Below are positions 13,801-26,454 of a DNA stretch of 64,000 nucleotides, piece by piece. The stretch covers positions 1 through 64,000 of the forward strand of contig JAGQDJ010000146.1 in assembly GCA_022885665.1 (NCBI GenBank). Reading direction: 5' to 3'. The DNA comes from Triops longicaudatus. Its lineage: Eukaryota > Arthropoda > Branchiopoda > Notostraca > Triopsidae. Made by a program: the position numbers and the translations under genes. The notes beneath the pieces were generated by a model that did not search any database, was not told the DNA's origin, and was given only the letters and a program-made list of their open reading frames with translations. Position 1 is the stretch's first letter; the number at the start of each line of letters is the position of its first letter.

Positions 13801-16800
13801 AGTAGCAGGCAAAATATTTTTTAGCAAATAAGTTTTTTTTCAACTTTGTATTTTGATGTTTGAAGTGTTCGAGATAAAAGTGGTAATTTTGTAAATGCCT
13901 TCAGGTTTGTTGTGCCATTTGGACGACGCGTGTGCTTCGAATCCTTGCCACGCAGGCGCCATCTGCGATACCTCCCCCATCGATGGCACTTACGTGTGTT
14001 CCTGCCCGAACGGGTTCAAAGGTGTGGATTGCACGGAGGACATCAACGAATGCGAAGAAGGCTTGCCTTGCGAACACGACGGATTGTGCGTGAACACGCC
14101 TGGCTCTTTCCGCTGTAACTGCACGCGCGGGTTCACGGGCCCTCGCTGCGAAATTAACATTAACGAATGCGACTCCAACCCTTGCCAAAACGAAGGGACT
14201 TGCTTAGACGAACGCGGAGCTTTCCGTTGTGTATGCATGCCAGGTAAGATTTTTTCTCCAGTCTCCTGCTGTCAGTCTTTAAGCTTCACGTTTTTGTCAT
14301 TTTTCTCGCATATTATTAGCTGAAAAAGGCATGTCACGATAAAAAAAGAAGCACAAGATATTGAGAAGTTCCCTTTCATTTTGTGTTTCTTTTTGTTTTT
14401 GCACGTTTTCGTATTTAATGTGCGTTTGTAAAGCAGATGTTTATTTCTATCTTATTATCTATGTACAGTACTGTTCAAACATCTTATACTTAATTTCTCC
14501 TGTTTTATAATTTCGTTTTAGTTTTAGTAATGCAACAAAAAATAGTCAGAATAAGGAAGGAAATAAATAGGAAAAAATAGAAGGTAAGAGAAGAAAGGGG
14601 CAACCGGGGTGGGAGACCTTCAAAAACATGTATGGGAACAAGGGGGTCAAAGAGCGTTTTTAAGTACTTGGGTCCTCAGTGGTAGGGAGAGAGGACGACT
14701 TTCTCAGGCCCACGACATTTTGACAATTTTGAACTCTGACCCAGCCCTCTCTTTTCTCCCACGCCACGTGTTCTTTTGCAGCAGATGATGGAGTGTGCAA
14801 CATGTGTGTAGCCTGAAAAACTGCTGTATGCACTCGGCTACTAATCCCGAAGAGTCGTTTGGGTGGAAAAAATAAGTCCCTTCCACTTGACATTACAACT
14901 CCCGGGAATCTGCTGAAGTGTCTGTACTGCAGAGGGTGTGAAATAAGAACATATGTAAAATGCAAAAATGTAATTCAATTAGAGCTATGTCATCAAGTTG
15001 AGAGAACACTTGGCAAAGATTTCGGCTGGTAGATCTGCGTGGGATAGAACAACTTGACAGAGAGAGGAAAGAAAAAGAGACAGATTTTTAGTTCATTGTT
15101 GCGTAGCCATGCGAAGCCAGAAAGGTTTTTCTCCATGGTTGCGCTTGACAACAGTTTTTCATTGTTGACGTCACGCTCGGCCGCCAGTGGCTACTAGTAA
15201 AGAATTACTGTGGGAGGGATTGGGGGGAAGTTGTCCAAAGTTATGAAAACTAGAGATTCGTAAGCGTCGTCTAAAGAATGAAAAACAGATTTACATGGAG
15301 CGGAAGTGAATCTGACAATTGTGTAGCGAGTAAGCTGGGCGGCTATGGGTGACCGGATGGAAAACCTGAGCTTGCCAAGCTGTTGCTCCTTATGGGTTTT
15401 CGGGAAAATGGGAGGCGGAAAAGAAGGAAGTTGCCATTCAGCGTACCGCAGAAGAGTTTTGATAAGTTTGACAAAAACTTTCGGTTATGGTAAACGGGAA
15501 GCTTGGGAAGTAGGATCGTTTTCTTCCGTCTTTAAATGTGGAAAACAAGCTTTGAAAGTTTCCGAAGGGAATTTAAGTTTTGGCTTTAGTTTTCCAAGGC
15601 AGACAAATCTCTGCCATGTAATATTGAAAATGTTGAGTATGAGAAACGTATCGAAGTTTCGTTTAATTCAGCCGATTTATAAAAATACAAAATTAGCGAA
15701 AATTGAAAATTAAAAGTAGTCTTAGATTAATCCGGTAAGAATATTACGGTAATTTGTCAGCTTTGTATGGCGTACAGGAAAAGAACGAACAATGCTAATC
15801 AATGTTTTCGAAAACTTTGATCTGCTGTTTTACAGAGCTCAAGTATTACCGAGTAAGGTATTTTGGGTTCAGCTTTTATTGTCAGTATTAAGTTCGAAAA
15901 TGTGAAATTCGGCAGTTGCAACCAATGTATTTTTCAGACGTAGGAAACTTATCACGGTCGGGTACAACGTAGCGTCTAATATAATACTATACATGGGTCA
16001 TGTTGAGTCTGACGTTGTGTAATAATAGAAAACTGATACGGGAAGTTTAATTCTTGTTTTCAGGTTAGGCATTCTGTTACATGTCGAGTTCTTCGTGACT
16101 AGTGTCGTTTGAAAACGTTAATAAAACCACGCGAAATGGGTTCAATTCCATAGAAGCAGGCGAAGGAAATACCGACACGTTGTCGTACTGAACAGTACTA
16201 TCTATTATTAGTTACAGTTTTATAAAAAAAAAAAAAGCTTTATAAAAAAGCAAACTAGGTAATAAGTAAGCGAAACTGGTTGTTCTCATACCTGTGGCAC
16301 AAACTTTAAATACTTTGTGGGAAATAGGGAAAATGTAGTTATTTATTACAGTATTTTTTTTCGGAACTCCGTAACGAAGTAAGTGCTCGAGGCCTTCGCG
16401 AAAGGCTTGCGTGATTGTCAACTTGCAAGCAACGTGTTGAAAAGCAGCTACAAGTCAAGACAGATCCCGAGAGCTTGCTATCGTAGAAGAAAGGCCCCTT
16501 TTTAAAAACGAGATAAGAAAAACGCAGCCGTGAACCCCAAGATGGCCTCTAGGGCCATTTTGTCTGCTATTTGTGTCGACCACCTGCCTCCTTGCTCTCC
16601 AGCTTTTGGTGGAAACCAACAATGGGAACCGCGCTGTAAGTATAAAAAGCCATTCGAGGAGGTGGGAAAGGGGGTGGTATGCCAAAGCGTTTCATGTTCT
16701 CTTTTTGGCCTCCCCCTCTTCAACCAGTCCCAAAACCTGTTTTGCCTAAACAGTTCGCCCTATTGCCGGATTGTCGGTACTACCCGGACTTGCGCGCCTG

Positions 16801-19800
16801 GGTACTACTACCAAAGCTTTTTCTCTATGGAGAGGTGGTAAGGAAAGGACAACATGGAAATGGAAGTGAAGAAAATAAAATATTATTGCTCTGGGGCGGA
16901 GGAGGGAAAGAAAAGGCATGCGGGCAACGACATAGAGCTCTTGGAGAGCAAGAGCGAAAGAACAAAGAAGCGAGAATTGCGCTAGTGGAGAAGGACTTGC
17001 AAGAGGGCGACACTATGCAGGCGATGTGTTGCGCTTTTCGAGGGGAAGGGTCTTGACACCCTCAGGTTATATGAGATTGAAAAAGCCGCTTCTTATTCCT
17101 TTCAAGCATAATTTGAGAACCGACCTTTGTTATAATGATCACGCTGGGTGATGCTCTTGAAGGGGTTTCGGGAGTCTCGTTCTCACCCTCCCGTATGGTC
17201 ATTTTCCGGCGCCCGGAAATGCCCACACTAGAGGGTGAGCAAAGGCTGGGAAAATCGGGGCAGGTTCGTTATCACAGACTGTGCTGGAAAATTAAAGTAG
17301 GAAATTATCCTTGGCGAGAAAAATGACAAGTGTACTTTTCGAGATACTTTGAGCTTAGTTATTGTATACTATGTGCTAATTTTGTATATTTAAAAAAAAT
17401 AGGATACACTGGAATTCATTGCGAAATTGACGTCGATGAATGCTCACCCAATCCTTGCTTCAATTCGGGGATCTGTACGGATTTAATAAACGGATACAAA
17501 TGTGTATGTCCGCCTGGATTTTCTGGAAAAAGATGCCAAATCAACATCGACGATTGCGTCTCCGCTCCGTGTCAAAATGGCGGCATTTGCCGAGATTCCG
17601 TCGCGGGTTACACTTGTACTTGCCCGCCAGGCTTCACAGGTATGTTGCGAAATTACCTTTCATTGACAATATTTCGAATTTCCCGTTTATTTTCTTTCTC
17701 TTCTTGCCAAAATTGATCTGTAAGCATAATTTTCTTCGTGATCTGATGAAGTATTCCCATGCTCTATTTTTATTCCCAGTTTTAATACCAAAATGTCCAA
17801 AAACCTCAACTTTTTTGCGATGTCAAATTACTTTAGAAATTTGCTACGTCTGCTAGTTTTCCATTCGATGTTCCTTGAGAATCAGCGTAGACTTAGGTTT
17901 CCGATTTCGTGTTCTGTGTCATTTATATGGGACTTCTCATTTTTTGTAGGTTTGAACTGCGAAACGAACATAAATGATTGCCAGAGTTCTCCCTGTCACC
18001 ACGGTGAATGCGTTGACGGTGTCAATTCTTTCCACTGCGTGTGTAACCCGGGCTATACGGGGCTGGTGTGTCAAACTCAAATCAACGAATGCGAATCGAA
18101 CCCGTGTCAGTACGGTGGCACTTGCGAGGATCTTATTGGTGGTTACCAGTGTCGTTGCCGACCGGGAACTTCGGGTCCTAACTGCGAAATCAACGTGAAC
18201 GAATGCTTCTCCAACCCTTGCCGCAACGGCGCTACTTGCATCGATGGCATCAACCGTTACACTTGCGATTGCATACCCGGCTTTACCGGCACGCATTGCG
18301 AGACGAACATCAACGAGTGTGCCTCCAACCCTTGCGCCAACGGTGGCAAATGTACCGATCTGGTCAACGGGTTCAAATGCGACTGCCCTAGAGGCTATTA
18401 CGACGCGAGATGTCTGTCCGACGTCAACGAATGCGAATCGAATCCTTGTTTGAATGGAGGTACTTGCGAAGATGGCGTGAATCAATTCGTCTGCCATTGC
18501 AAACCGGGTTACGGCGGCAAACGCTGCGAGTTGGATATTGATGAATGCGGCTCCAATCCCTGCCAACATGGAGGCTCGTGTAAAGACGGCTTGAACACGT
18601 ACACGTGTTCGTGCATGCCTGGCTATGCGGGACGCAACTGCGAGAAGAACATTGATGACTGCAAATCCCAGCCGTGTAAGAATGGCGGTTCGTGCATCGA
18701 CTTGGTCAACGATTACCAGTGCGTCTGCGATCTGCCGTACACCGGTCGTACGTGCGAATCCGCTTTGGACCCTTGTGCACCCAATAAGTGCAAGAATGGA
18801 GCTAAGTGCGCACCTTCTTCGAATTTCTTGGACTTCGCGTGCACTTGCGAATTGGGCTACACTGGACGCTTGTGCGATAAAGACATTGATGAATGCGCCA
18901 TCTCTTCGCCTTGCCGTAATGGTGCCACATGTTTCAACACCAACGGATCCTACACTTGCATGTGCGCTAAAGGCTACGAAGGACGCGATTGTCTAATCAA
19001 CACCGATGATTGTGCTTCCTGTAAGTAGAAAATTTCAACCATTGCCCCATTCCAGTGTTTAGAAACCTTATAGAGCCACTTAGTTTAAAATCTATTTTGT
19101 GCAGCAGTAGGAAAATTCCTTATCACAAGTTGATTAACAACGTTCAGTTTTTAAAGCATTTTTAATCCTGACGACCAAGCGTAATCCCATTGCCACTTAA
19201 TAAACAAATATAAAGTAAAGAATCATACATATTTAGAATTATAAGTATATTTTCCATATTTTTGTAGTGATACTTCCAGTAGTAGTAAAAGAGAATAACC
19301 TTGACTATTGTCAAACAGTGTGAACGGATTTTGATCTCTTATTTTTTCTGTAGTTCCTTGCCAAAATGGAGGTACTTGCTTGGACGGCATTGGTGAATAC
19401 ACCTGCCTTTGCGTGGATGGATTTGGAGGCGATCACTGCCAAATTGACATTGATGAATGCGCATCGTCTCCTTGCAAAAACGGCGCTACTTGTCGCGATT
19501 ACGTCAACTCGTATACTTGCACCTGCCCTTGGGGATTCTCGGGTACTCATTGCCAAACCAATGACGAAGATTGTACCGCGTCATCGTGTATGAACGGTGG
19601 TACATGCGTCGACGGAGTCAACAACTACACATGTCTTTGCGCACCGGGCTATACCGGCTCGAATTGCCAATCCCGAATTAACGAGTGCGATTCCGCACCC
19701 TGTGCCAACGGTGCGACTTGCTTGGACCGCATGGGCGGCTTCACTTGTCACTGTCCTTACGGCTTCACTGGCCCGCGTTGCGAGAGCTACATTGATTGGT

Positions 19801-22800
19801 GTAGCATAGGTGGACCGGCTCCCGGCTTGGGTGGTCATGGTGCCCAAGGTAGCCCGTGTTTGAACGGTGCTACGTGCAAGCAAGTGAACCACACGTATCA
19901 ATGTACCTGTGCACCGGGCTGGACCGGTCTACTCTGCGATGTCGAGATGGTGTCTTGCAAAGACGCGGCCCTCCGCAAGGGTGTGGCTCCTTCAGAGCTG
20001 TGTCGTCATGGTGGCAAGTGCCAAGATATCGGCAACAGCCACCGTTGCGTCTGCGCCGAAGGTTACTCCGGCAGTTATTGTCAGCACGAGATCAACGAAT
20101 GCGAATCTGCGCCTTGTCAGAACGGTGCTACTTGCAACGACCAAATCGGCTCCTATTCGTGTTCCTGCGCCCAAGGTTTCCAAGGCCCTAATTGCGAATT
20201 CAACGTCAACGATTGTGCCCCTAACCCTTGCCGCAACGGTGGCGTTTGCCACGATTTGGTCAATGCGTTCTCCTGCTCTTGTCCTCATGGCACGCTCGGT
20301 ATCCTCTGCGAAATCAACGTCAACGAATGCTTCGAAGGGGCGTGTCACCACGGCGGTACCTGTATTGATAAAGTCGGTGGTTTTGAGTGCCAATGTCCGC
20401 CTGGTTTTGTTGGTCCCCGTTGCGAAGGTGACGTCAACGAATGTCTGTCCAACCCTTGTTCCGAACCGGGTACCCAAAACTGCGTCCAACTGGTCAACAA
20501 CTACCGCTGTCATTGCAAGGCCGGCTTTATGGGTCGTCATTGTGAAATTAAAGTGGATTTCTGCGAAAGTTCACCATGTCGCAATGGAGGAGTTTGTAAC
20601 AACGGCGATAATTCCCATCAATGCTTGTGTCCTGCGGGATTCACTGGCAAGAATTGCGAATTCGCTGGCTCGGAATGTGATGCCAATCCGTGTCAGAACG
20701 GAGCCACGTGTCGACCGTACGAATCCGGGTACAGCTGCACTTGTCCGCCAGGAACGTCCGGTTCTCGGTGCGAATTTGACACAAGAGACGAATGCGTCTC
20801 CCGGCCGTGCAAGAACGACGGTATTTGCCACGATTTAGTCGGCCGTTTCGAATGTTCCTGTCCACCGAACTGGAATGGTGTAGAATGCCAAGTCTACGAT
20901 CCCACTTTCCCAGGTGGCATTGGGCGGCCTACTGCGCGTCAACCGACCATTCCCATCAACTTGCAAAAGGAAAAAGAAAAGTGTGCACTCCAGCGCTGTC
21001 ACGAGAAGAAACGCAACCGAAAATGCGACGAGGAATGTAACACCATGGCTTGCGAATTCGACGGTGGCGATTGCAGTTTAGGCTTGGGCAATCCTTGGGA
21101 AAACTGTACCGCACCGGTAGCCTGCTGGGAGCTGTTTATGAACGGAGAATGTAACGAAGCTTGTAACAACGCTGAATGCTTGTTTGATGGCCGAGACTGT
21201 CAGCAAGAAGTGCCTCCTTGTAATCCGCTGTATGATTCTTACTGTAAGATGCATTACGGCAACGGTCGCTGTGACCCGGGTTGTAATACGGCCGAATGTA
21301 GCTGGGACGGTTTGGACTGCGAGATGGAACGTGAGCCTGATTTGGTGCAAGGAACCATCTCTGTTGTCATGCTGATGGACTTGGCAACATTCAGAAACCA
21401 AAGCGTCGCTTTTGTACGCGCTATGGGCCGACAACTGCGCACTACGGTACGCATTAAACAAGACGCGCAAGGCAACGACATGGTCTACCCGTGGGATCCT
21501 TCCGAAGACCCGAACATCGCCTTCGGATCCGGATCCAGCTTCCTTTACCCCGGCGCTGGCTCTAAAGGCTTGATTGCTTATTTGGAAATCGACAACCGCA
21601 AATGTAGTCAAGGTGACGGCTTTGAGGAATGTTTCCAATCCGCCCAACAAGCAGCGCACTTCTTGGCTGCTACAGCCACCAATCACGCGTTAGGAACCGA
21701 CTTCCCCATCTTCCGCGTTCAAGGACTCAGCGCAGGACCACCGTCGCCCACCGATGGCGATGGAAGTTCGACCAGCAAGGTGACGTACATTCTGGTAGCG
21801 GGCTTGCTGGTACTTTTGGGCGCTGCAGTGCTGGGCATCATGGTCAATGCCAACCGTAAACGATCTCGCGGTATTACCTGGTTCCCTGAAGGTTTTATGC
21901 GCACCAATTCTGGACAACGACGAACATCGCACAGAAGAGGACCTGATGGCCAAGAAATGCGCAACTTGCACAAACAACCGTCCATGAACCGTTTAGACGC
22001 CATGGGACGCGGCGTTTCAGGAATGGACATGACTGCTGATAGAGGCGTTGAAGGATCCCAGTGGTCCGACGATGACGATTCAATGGACCGACCACCTACT
22101 AAACGTATTCGCAACGAAGCTGGCTATGCCAGCGACCAAACGGCCGTGACGGATTATGACGAGCCTGATCCCCGGCAATGGACTCAACAGCACTTAGACG
22201 CCGCAGACGTGCGCCATCCGGACGTTTTGCATGCGTTTACGCCTGGCCAGTCGACTACCGATGCCAATGGGGACATTGACGTACGCGGACCTTATGGTTT
22301 CACGCCGTTGATGTTGGCAGCTGGCCATCGTGGAGGGTTAGATACTGGCGAGGAAGATGATGAAGATGTCTCGGCACAGGTTATTCAAGATTTGTTGATG
22401 CAGGGTGCTAAACCAAACGCGACAATGGACAAAACTGGCGAAACTTCCCTTCACTTGGCAGCTCGTTATGCTCGTGCCGATGCGGCTAAACGTCTATTGG
22501 AAGCCGGAGCGGACGCTAACGTGCAAGATAATACTGGACGTACTCCCCTACACGCTGCAGTTGCCTCCGACGCGCAGGGTGTCTTCCAGATTTTGTTGCG
22601 CAATCGAGCCACGAACTTGAACGCTCGTATGCACGACGGTACCACACCTTTAATCCTCGCTGCGCGTTTGGCCATTGAGGGCATGGTTGAAGACTTGATC
22701 AATGCGGACGTAGACATTAACGCAGCTGACGAACATGGCAAAACGGCATTACACTGGGCAGCCGCTGTCAACAACATCGAAGCGGTTAACATTCTGCTCA

Positions 22801-24212
22801 CGCATGGAGCCAACAAAGACGCCCAAGATGACAAAGATGAGACGCCATTGTTCCTCGCCTGCCGTGAAGGCTCTTATGAAGCCGTACGTTCTCTGCTTGA
22901 CCACCACTCGAATCGCGACATCCCGGATCATATGGATCGATTGCCGAGGGACGTAGCGCAAGAACGCCTGCACCATGATATTGTGCAGCTTTTGGATGAA
23001 CACGTTGCCAGAAGCCCTCATACCTTAACCTTGAGTAATTCAAATCACAATATTTTGAACTCGCCTCCTTCCATGAATCATGGAGGAAACGCCACGGGTG
23101 GTCCGGGTGATACCGGCACCAAAGGAAGATCCAAGAAGAGGACTAAGGCTGCTCCGGCTGTAACGAAAATGGAGCCGGATGCGTCCGTTGCTCCTGTTTC
23201 GAACAACGTAAACTTGAATGCCAGTAAACGCAAAACAAATGCCAGTACTCGTAAGAAGAAGGCCGAACCGGCTCCCATCGGAAGCTGCAGCACGGTGCAG
23301 AGTGCCGAATCGGTTTGTACCGTTACATCCACATTGTCTCCAGCAACTTCCTACTCCTTGGAATCCTCACCTATGGACGCGACTCTAGCGTCGCCTTATA
23401 ATGTGCCCACATACGGTAGCCATCCGCATATGAACACGCAGCCGCAGCAGCAGCCACCGTCTTACGACAGTTTGAAGGCGGCTGCTTCCATGCAGACCAT
23501 GCACGTAGGCATGGGAGGTGGAAACGGCATGGATTATGGCTACGTCCATTACGATTACATGTCCCGACCGATAGGTCAAACCCATTTGCCTGCTCCGCAG
23601 CACCAGCGCCAAGTGTCCTGCCCAGCGTCTTCCAATCCTTCGTACAGTAACAATTTAGCCATTGCCGTGTCGCCTCCTTCGCAATACGCACTTTCGCCCC
23701 CAGCTTCCTATACCAATTCACCGCCAGTTCAATCTCCTTCCAAGTCCAGGCCCATGTTGCCTACGTCCCCGACTCATATGGCTGCTATGCGAGCCGCAAC
23801 GCAACAGCGTCACCCGAGCAGCGCCACGTCCAATTCGACCTTCGAATTTCCCTCACCAGTAGGTGACATGGGTTACGGAAGACAACAGCAGCAGCACCAA
23901 CAGCAGCAACAAGTATCCCAGCAACAGCAGCAAGCCAACATGTATTACTCGCAAAATATGCAATACCCCACGCCGCCTTCGGTGCACTCCCATATGGGAT
24001 CCGAAGCCACGCCTCAGCACTTGCTCCCGCCTGAGGCGTACCTGACTCCTTCGCCAGAATCCCCCGGACAGTGGTCATCTTCGTCCCCACATTCCACTTC
24101 GGATTGGTCCGAAGGCCTTTCATCACCCCCAGGGCCGAATATGTCCTACCATGGAGGAGGTTCATCAGGGCAAATGCATCCAATGCAGCATCCTGAAGGA
24201 GTTTATATATAG
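1828..24212 (+). CDS. Notch: Notch receptor
   Basis: Single-pass receptor for DSL ligands; after cleavage its intracellular part acts with Su(H)/CSL in the nucleus. Coding exons: 1828-1906, 5237-5321, 9084-9554, 10555-10688, 12706-13062, 13905-14243, 17403-17639, 17950-19020, 19354-24212. They total 7632 nt (2543 aa), with intron phases 1,2,2,1,1,1,1,1. Exon 1 encodes only the signal peptide (MGLLYLPSGYLLLAAILLP). I count exactly 36 EGF repeats, ending near residue 1436. Three LNR modules follow (about 1467-1582), then the heterodimerisation region, one membrane helix (about 1734-1755), a RAM motif ITWFPEGF (about 1765), a basic KRIR patch, the ankyrin repeats (about 1904-2142), a Gln-rich opa-like stretch (about 2434-2452) and a C-terminal PEST region with PESPGQWSSSSP. 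The intracellular sequence is strongly arthropod-like. EGF12 keeps the O-fucose site CQNEGTC; EGF11 lacks it (CEHDGLC). EGF28 and EGF29 have long first loops. No break is seen. Confidence 0.96.
1907..5236 (+). other. Notch intron 1 (3.3 kb)
   Basis: The intron separates the signal-peptide exon from EGF1, with donor GTAAGA and acceptor TTCAG. Several ORFs of 60-160 codons occur on both strands, for example at 2110-2595 (+) and 2873-3187 (-), but I recognise none with confidence. A degenerate repeat motif occurs near 3377-3411 and again near 3946-3979. One Su(H)-type octamer lies at 4790-4797. Confidence 0.7.
5322..9083 (+). other. Notch intron 2 (3.8 kb)
   Basis: The largest intron of the window splits EGF1. 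I find no coding sequence. It contains Su(H)/CSL consensus octamers at 5749-5756, 6255-6262, 6434-6441, 6846-6853 and 8071-8078, all in the same orientation, and a short inverted repeat (ACATGTG/CACATGT) near 8391-8412. Confidence 0.65.
9555..12705 (+). other. Notch introns 3 and 4 around a small exon
   Basis: Intron 3 is 9555-10554 and intron 4 is 10689-12705; the 134-bp exon between them finishes EGF5 and begins EGF6. Intron 3 carries a local imperfect duplication of about 35 bp (9638-9673 and 9718-9755). Intron 4 has a Su(H)-type match in reverse orientation at 11780-11787. No further coding sequence is supported. Confidence 0.6.
14244..17402 (+). other. Notch intron 6 (3.2 kb)
   Basis: The intron lies between EGF12 and its last cysteines. 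It contains one Su(H)-type octamer at 16316-16323 and a somewhat GC-richer part at about 16530-17060 with overlapping ORFs on both strands. None resembles a known protein, and I see no gene here. Confidence 0.6.
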
Positions 24213-24238
24213 GCGGTGTAAGATTTTTTTAGGTTAAG

Positions 24239-24244
24239 AATAAA
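24239..24244 (+). terminator. Candidate polyadenylation signal of Notch
   Basis: AATAAA lies only 27 nt after the Notch stop codon, which would give a very short 3' UTR. Notch 3' UTRs are usually long, so a more distal site further into the intergenic region is also possible. Confidence 0.4.
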
Positions 24245-25699
24245 GATCTTCTTATAAAAAAAGAAATGGTTTATAAAACGTGTAGTGCTTTCTACAGTGT
24301 AAATAGCTACTTAACATAGGACGTTCCGATCGATCGAAGTGAAGAAAGTGTGTTTTTGTAACTGTGAAGAGAACAAGAGCATCGTGAACAAGGAGAACTA
24401 TGAACAATGATCTCTCCAAATTCCCCCTTCGTGTTTGGTGCCTTTGGGAAAGGATGACTTCCAGAGATGATTCCAATCAGTGTCTTTCGTTTGTAAGGGA
24501 GGGGTGCTGGGGTAGAAGTTGTAAACCCGCGTCTTTTATAAGTATAACCCAGGTACTTAAATGTAAAGATAGGGACCATGACAATTATCCATACGTGTGT
24601 AAAACGTTTGGGAAGTAGAACAAGCTGACATGTGTACATGCTCAAATATGTGTACCCGTAACTCGGCCAATTTTTAAGAGACCTTTTTTCTGCAATGTTT
24701 TTTTACCGCAGCAGAACGAACACTTTTTGTAACAAGCCTGTAACTTGGGAACAAAAGCTATGTACGATCAAACAAAATTTTACCGTGTTTACTTAATAAC
24801 TTGTTGATTGTAAGACCCCTCAACGAATGACTTTTGATTCCTTTTGTATTATATCATTCGCGATCCTTTTATGTTAGCGTAATTTACCAATACAGGTGCG
24901 TTTTTATGACAGTCACGACTTTATGCTTTTTATGTAATACTTTCGACAAGTTTGACAACCCACACAGCGCTTGAAACCGTTTGAATCACTCCTGGAATAG
25001 GAAAGCGCTAAAACAAGACAGTAGTTTATTGTTGGAAATCACAAAGAATGGACGTGGCCAATTTCCGGCTTTGGGAATCTGTTTTCTGGGTTATTTTCCA
25101 TTTGATTCAACGGTGAGCAAAACCATTCGAAATTCGAGAAAAATGAGAACTAAGCCCTTCCTCTCTACCTGGCTCGTACTTGACTTGGCTCGTGTACCCT
25201 GTACTCGCTACTGTCCTTTCTGGCTTTCTAGGCCTTTCTTTATGACCAAATTTGTTTAACTTGAAACGGTACCTCGAGCAAGCAAATCAAGGTAAATTAA
25301 TGTCTAATGTTGTGTTAAAATCCTTTATCTTCTTAATCAATCGCGACTGAAAGAAAATGACGTTTCAAATGTATTAAAAGGAATTAAAATACCTCAATAA
25401 AATAATTTTCTGTATTTTTCTGTAATCGATGAGCAAGCCAGTACGCTGACCCACGCTCAGAAAATTACGTACAACGTTTTGTTCAAGCCAATCCAGGCAC
25501 AGTTGCAGCTCTTGAGCTCCATCGTTTAGCCTCTCGCCGCAAGAGTATTTCACCCAAATCGGCCAGTAACTCATGATACTGCCCAAACACATGGAACCTT
25601 TCCTTCTAAACGAACTACCCAGCATTGCACCACGCATTACGTCAGCCTATATTTCCAAACGCCCAAGAAAGCGACATCATAACGGATATGGGAAGTGCG
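24245..25699. other. Intergenic / possible Notch 3' UTR
   Basis: AT-rich sequence between Notch and the MITE. Only short unrelated ORFs are present. Part of it may be Notch 3' UTR if the proximal AATAAA is not used. Confidence 0.5.
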
Positions 25700-26446
25700 T
25701 AGGGTTACCATCCGTCCTTAAATGATAAGGACAGTACTTAAATTTGGTATGCCCGTCCTTAAGGGTGTTTGTCCTTAAATATGTCCTTAAATGGGAGTTG
25801 CTGCTAAATTAGTAGATATTTCGTCAGAATAAAAGGACTAAAACATCAATAATACATGCCGGCCGCATGCAGTTTCAAGTTCTGTTAAAAATGGCCAGCC
25901 GTTCGGCATAGCGGGCCGTGGACAACAGCTATAGCCGTCGAAGTCAAACACACGCTGCTGAAGGGGAATACAACTGTCATTTCCTATTGGCTCATGGTAA
26001 GAGGCTAGTGACTACACACGTATAGGCTACGGCGTATACGTGTGTATACTATACGCACACGTGTGTAATCATTTGTGTGTTGCTAGCTGCTCTGAGACAT
26101 TGCGAAATGCGAAATGCATGCGAAATTGTTGTCTGACACGAACTTACTCAAAAAATTTTTGTCTACAAGCAAATATTTGCTGTAGTTACCTTACATGTCT
26201 GCATCAAATACTGACACTGTGTATGCCACGTGTACTTTCTGCCATCGACAGTCATGTTTTGCTCTTTAGCGCTAAATACTGACTGGTTTTACTGGACTTC
26301 TTATGGTTTAATTTCTTTGACTAATAAGGAAATTTGGGAAAGTGTTTCTAAAATAAGGGATTTGCACGAAAACCATTAAACACTTGATTCTTGCGACAAT
26401 TTCCTAAGTTGTCCTTAAATTTTATCCGCGTGAGATGGTAACCCTA
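25700..26446. mobile_element. hAT-like non-autonomous DNA transposon (MITE), 747 bp
   Basis: The element begins with TAGGGTTACCATC and ends with the exact reverse complement GATGGTAACCCTA, a 13-bp perfect terminal inverted repeat. It is flanked on both sides by GAAGTGCG (25692-25699 and 26447-26454), a perfect 8-bp target-site duplication as made by hAT transposases. Near the left end the motif GTCCTTAA is repeated several times, and a related copy lies near the right end. No transposase ORF is present, so it must be mobilised in trans. The intact duplication suggests a fairly recent insertion. Confidence 0.88.
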
Positions 26447-26454
26447 GAAGTGCG

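Noticed and set aside
16130..16160. Box B-like GGTTCAATTCC on the plus strand
   Set aside because: No box A at a proper distance and no tRNA fold, so it is not called as a tRNA gene.
17937..20540. Long minus-strand ORFs opposite the Notch EGF region (for example 210 aa at 17937-18569 and 182 aa at 19992-20540)
   Set aside because: They are antisense shadows of the EGF codons; the products are Ala/Thr/Val-rich with no domain, and their length follows from the strong codon pattern of Notch.
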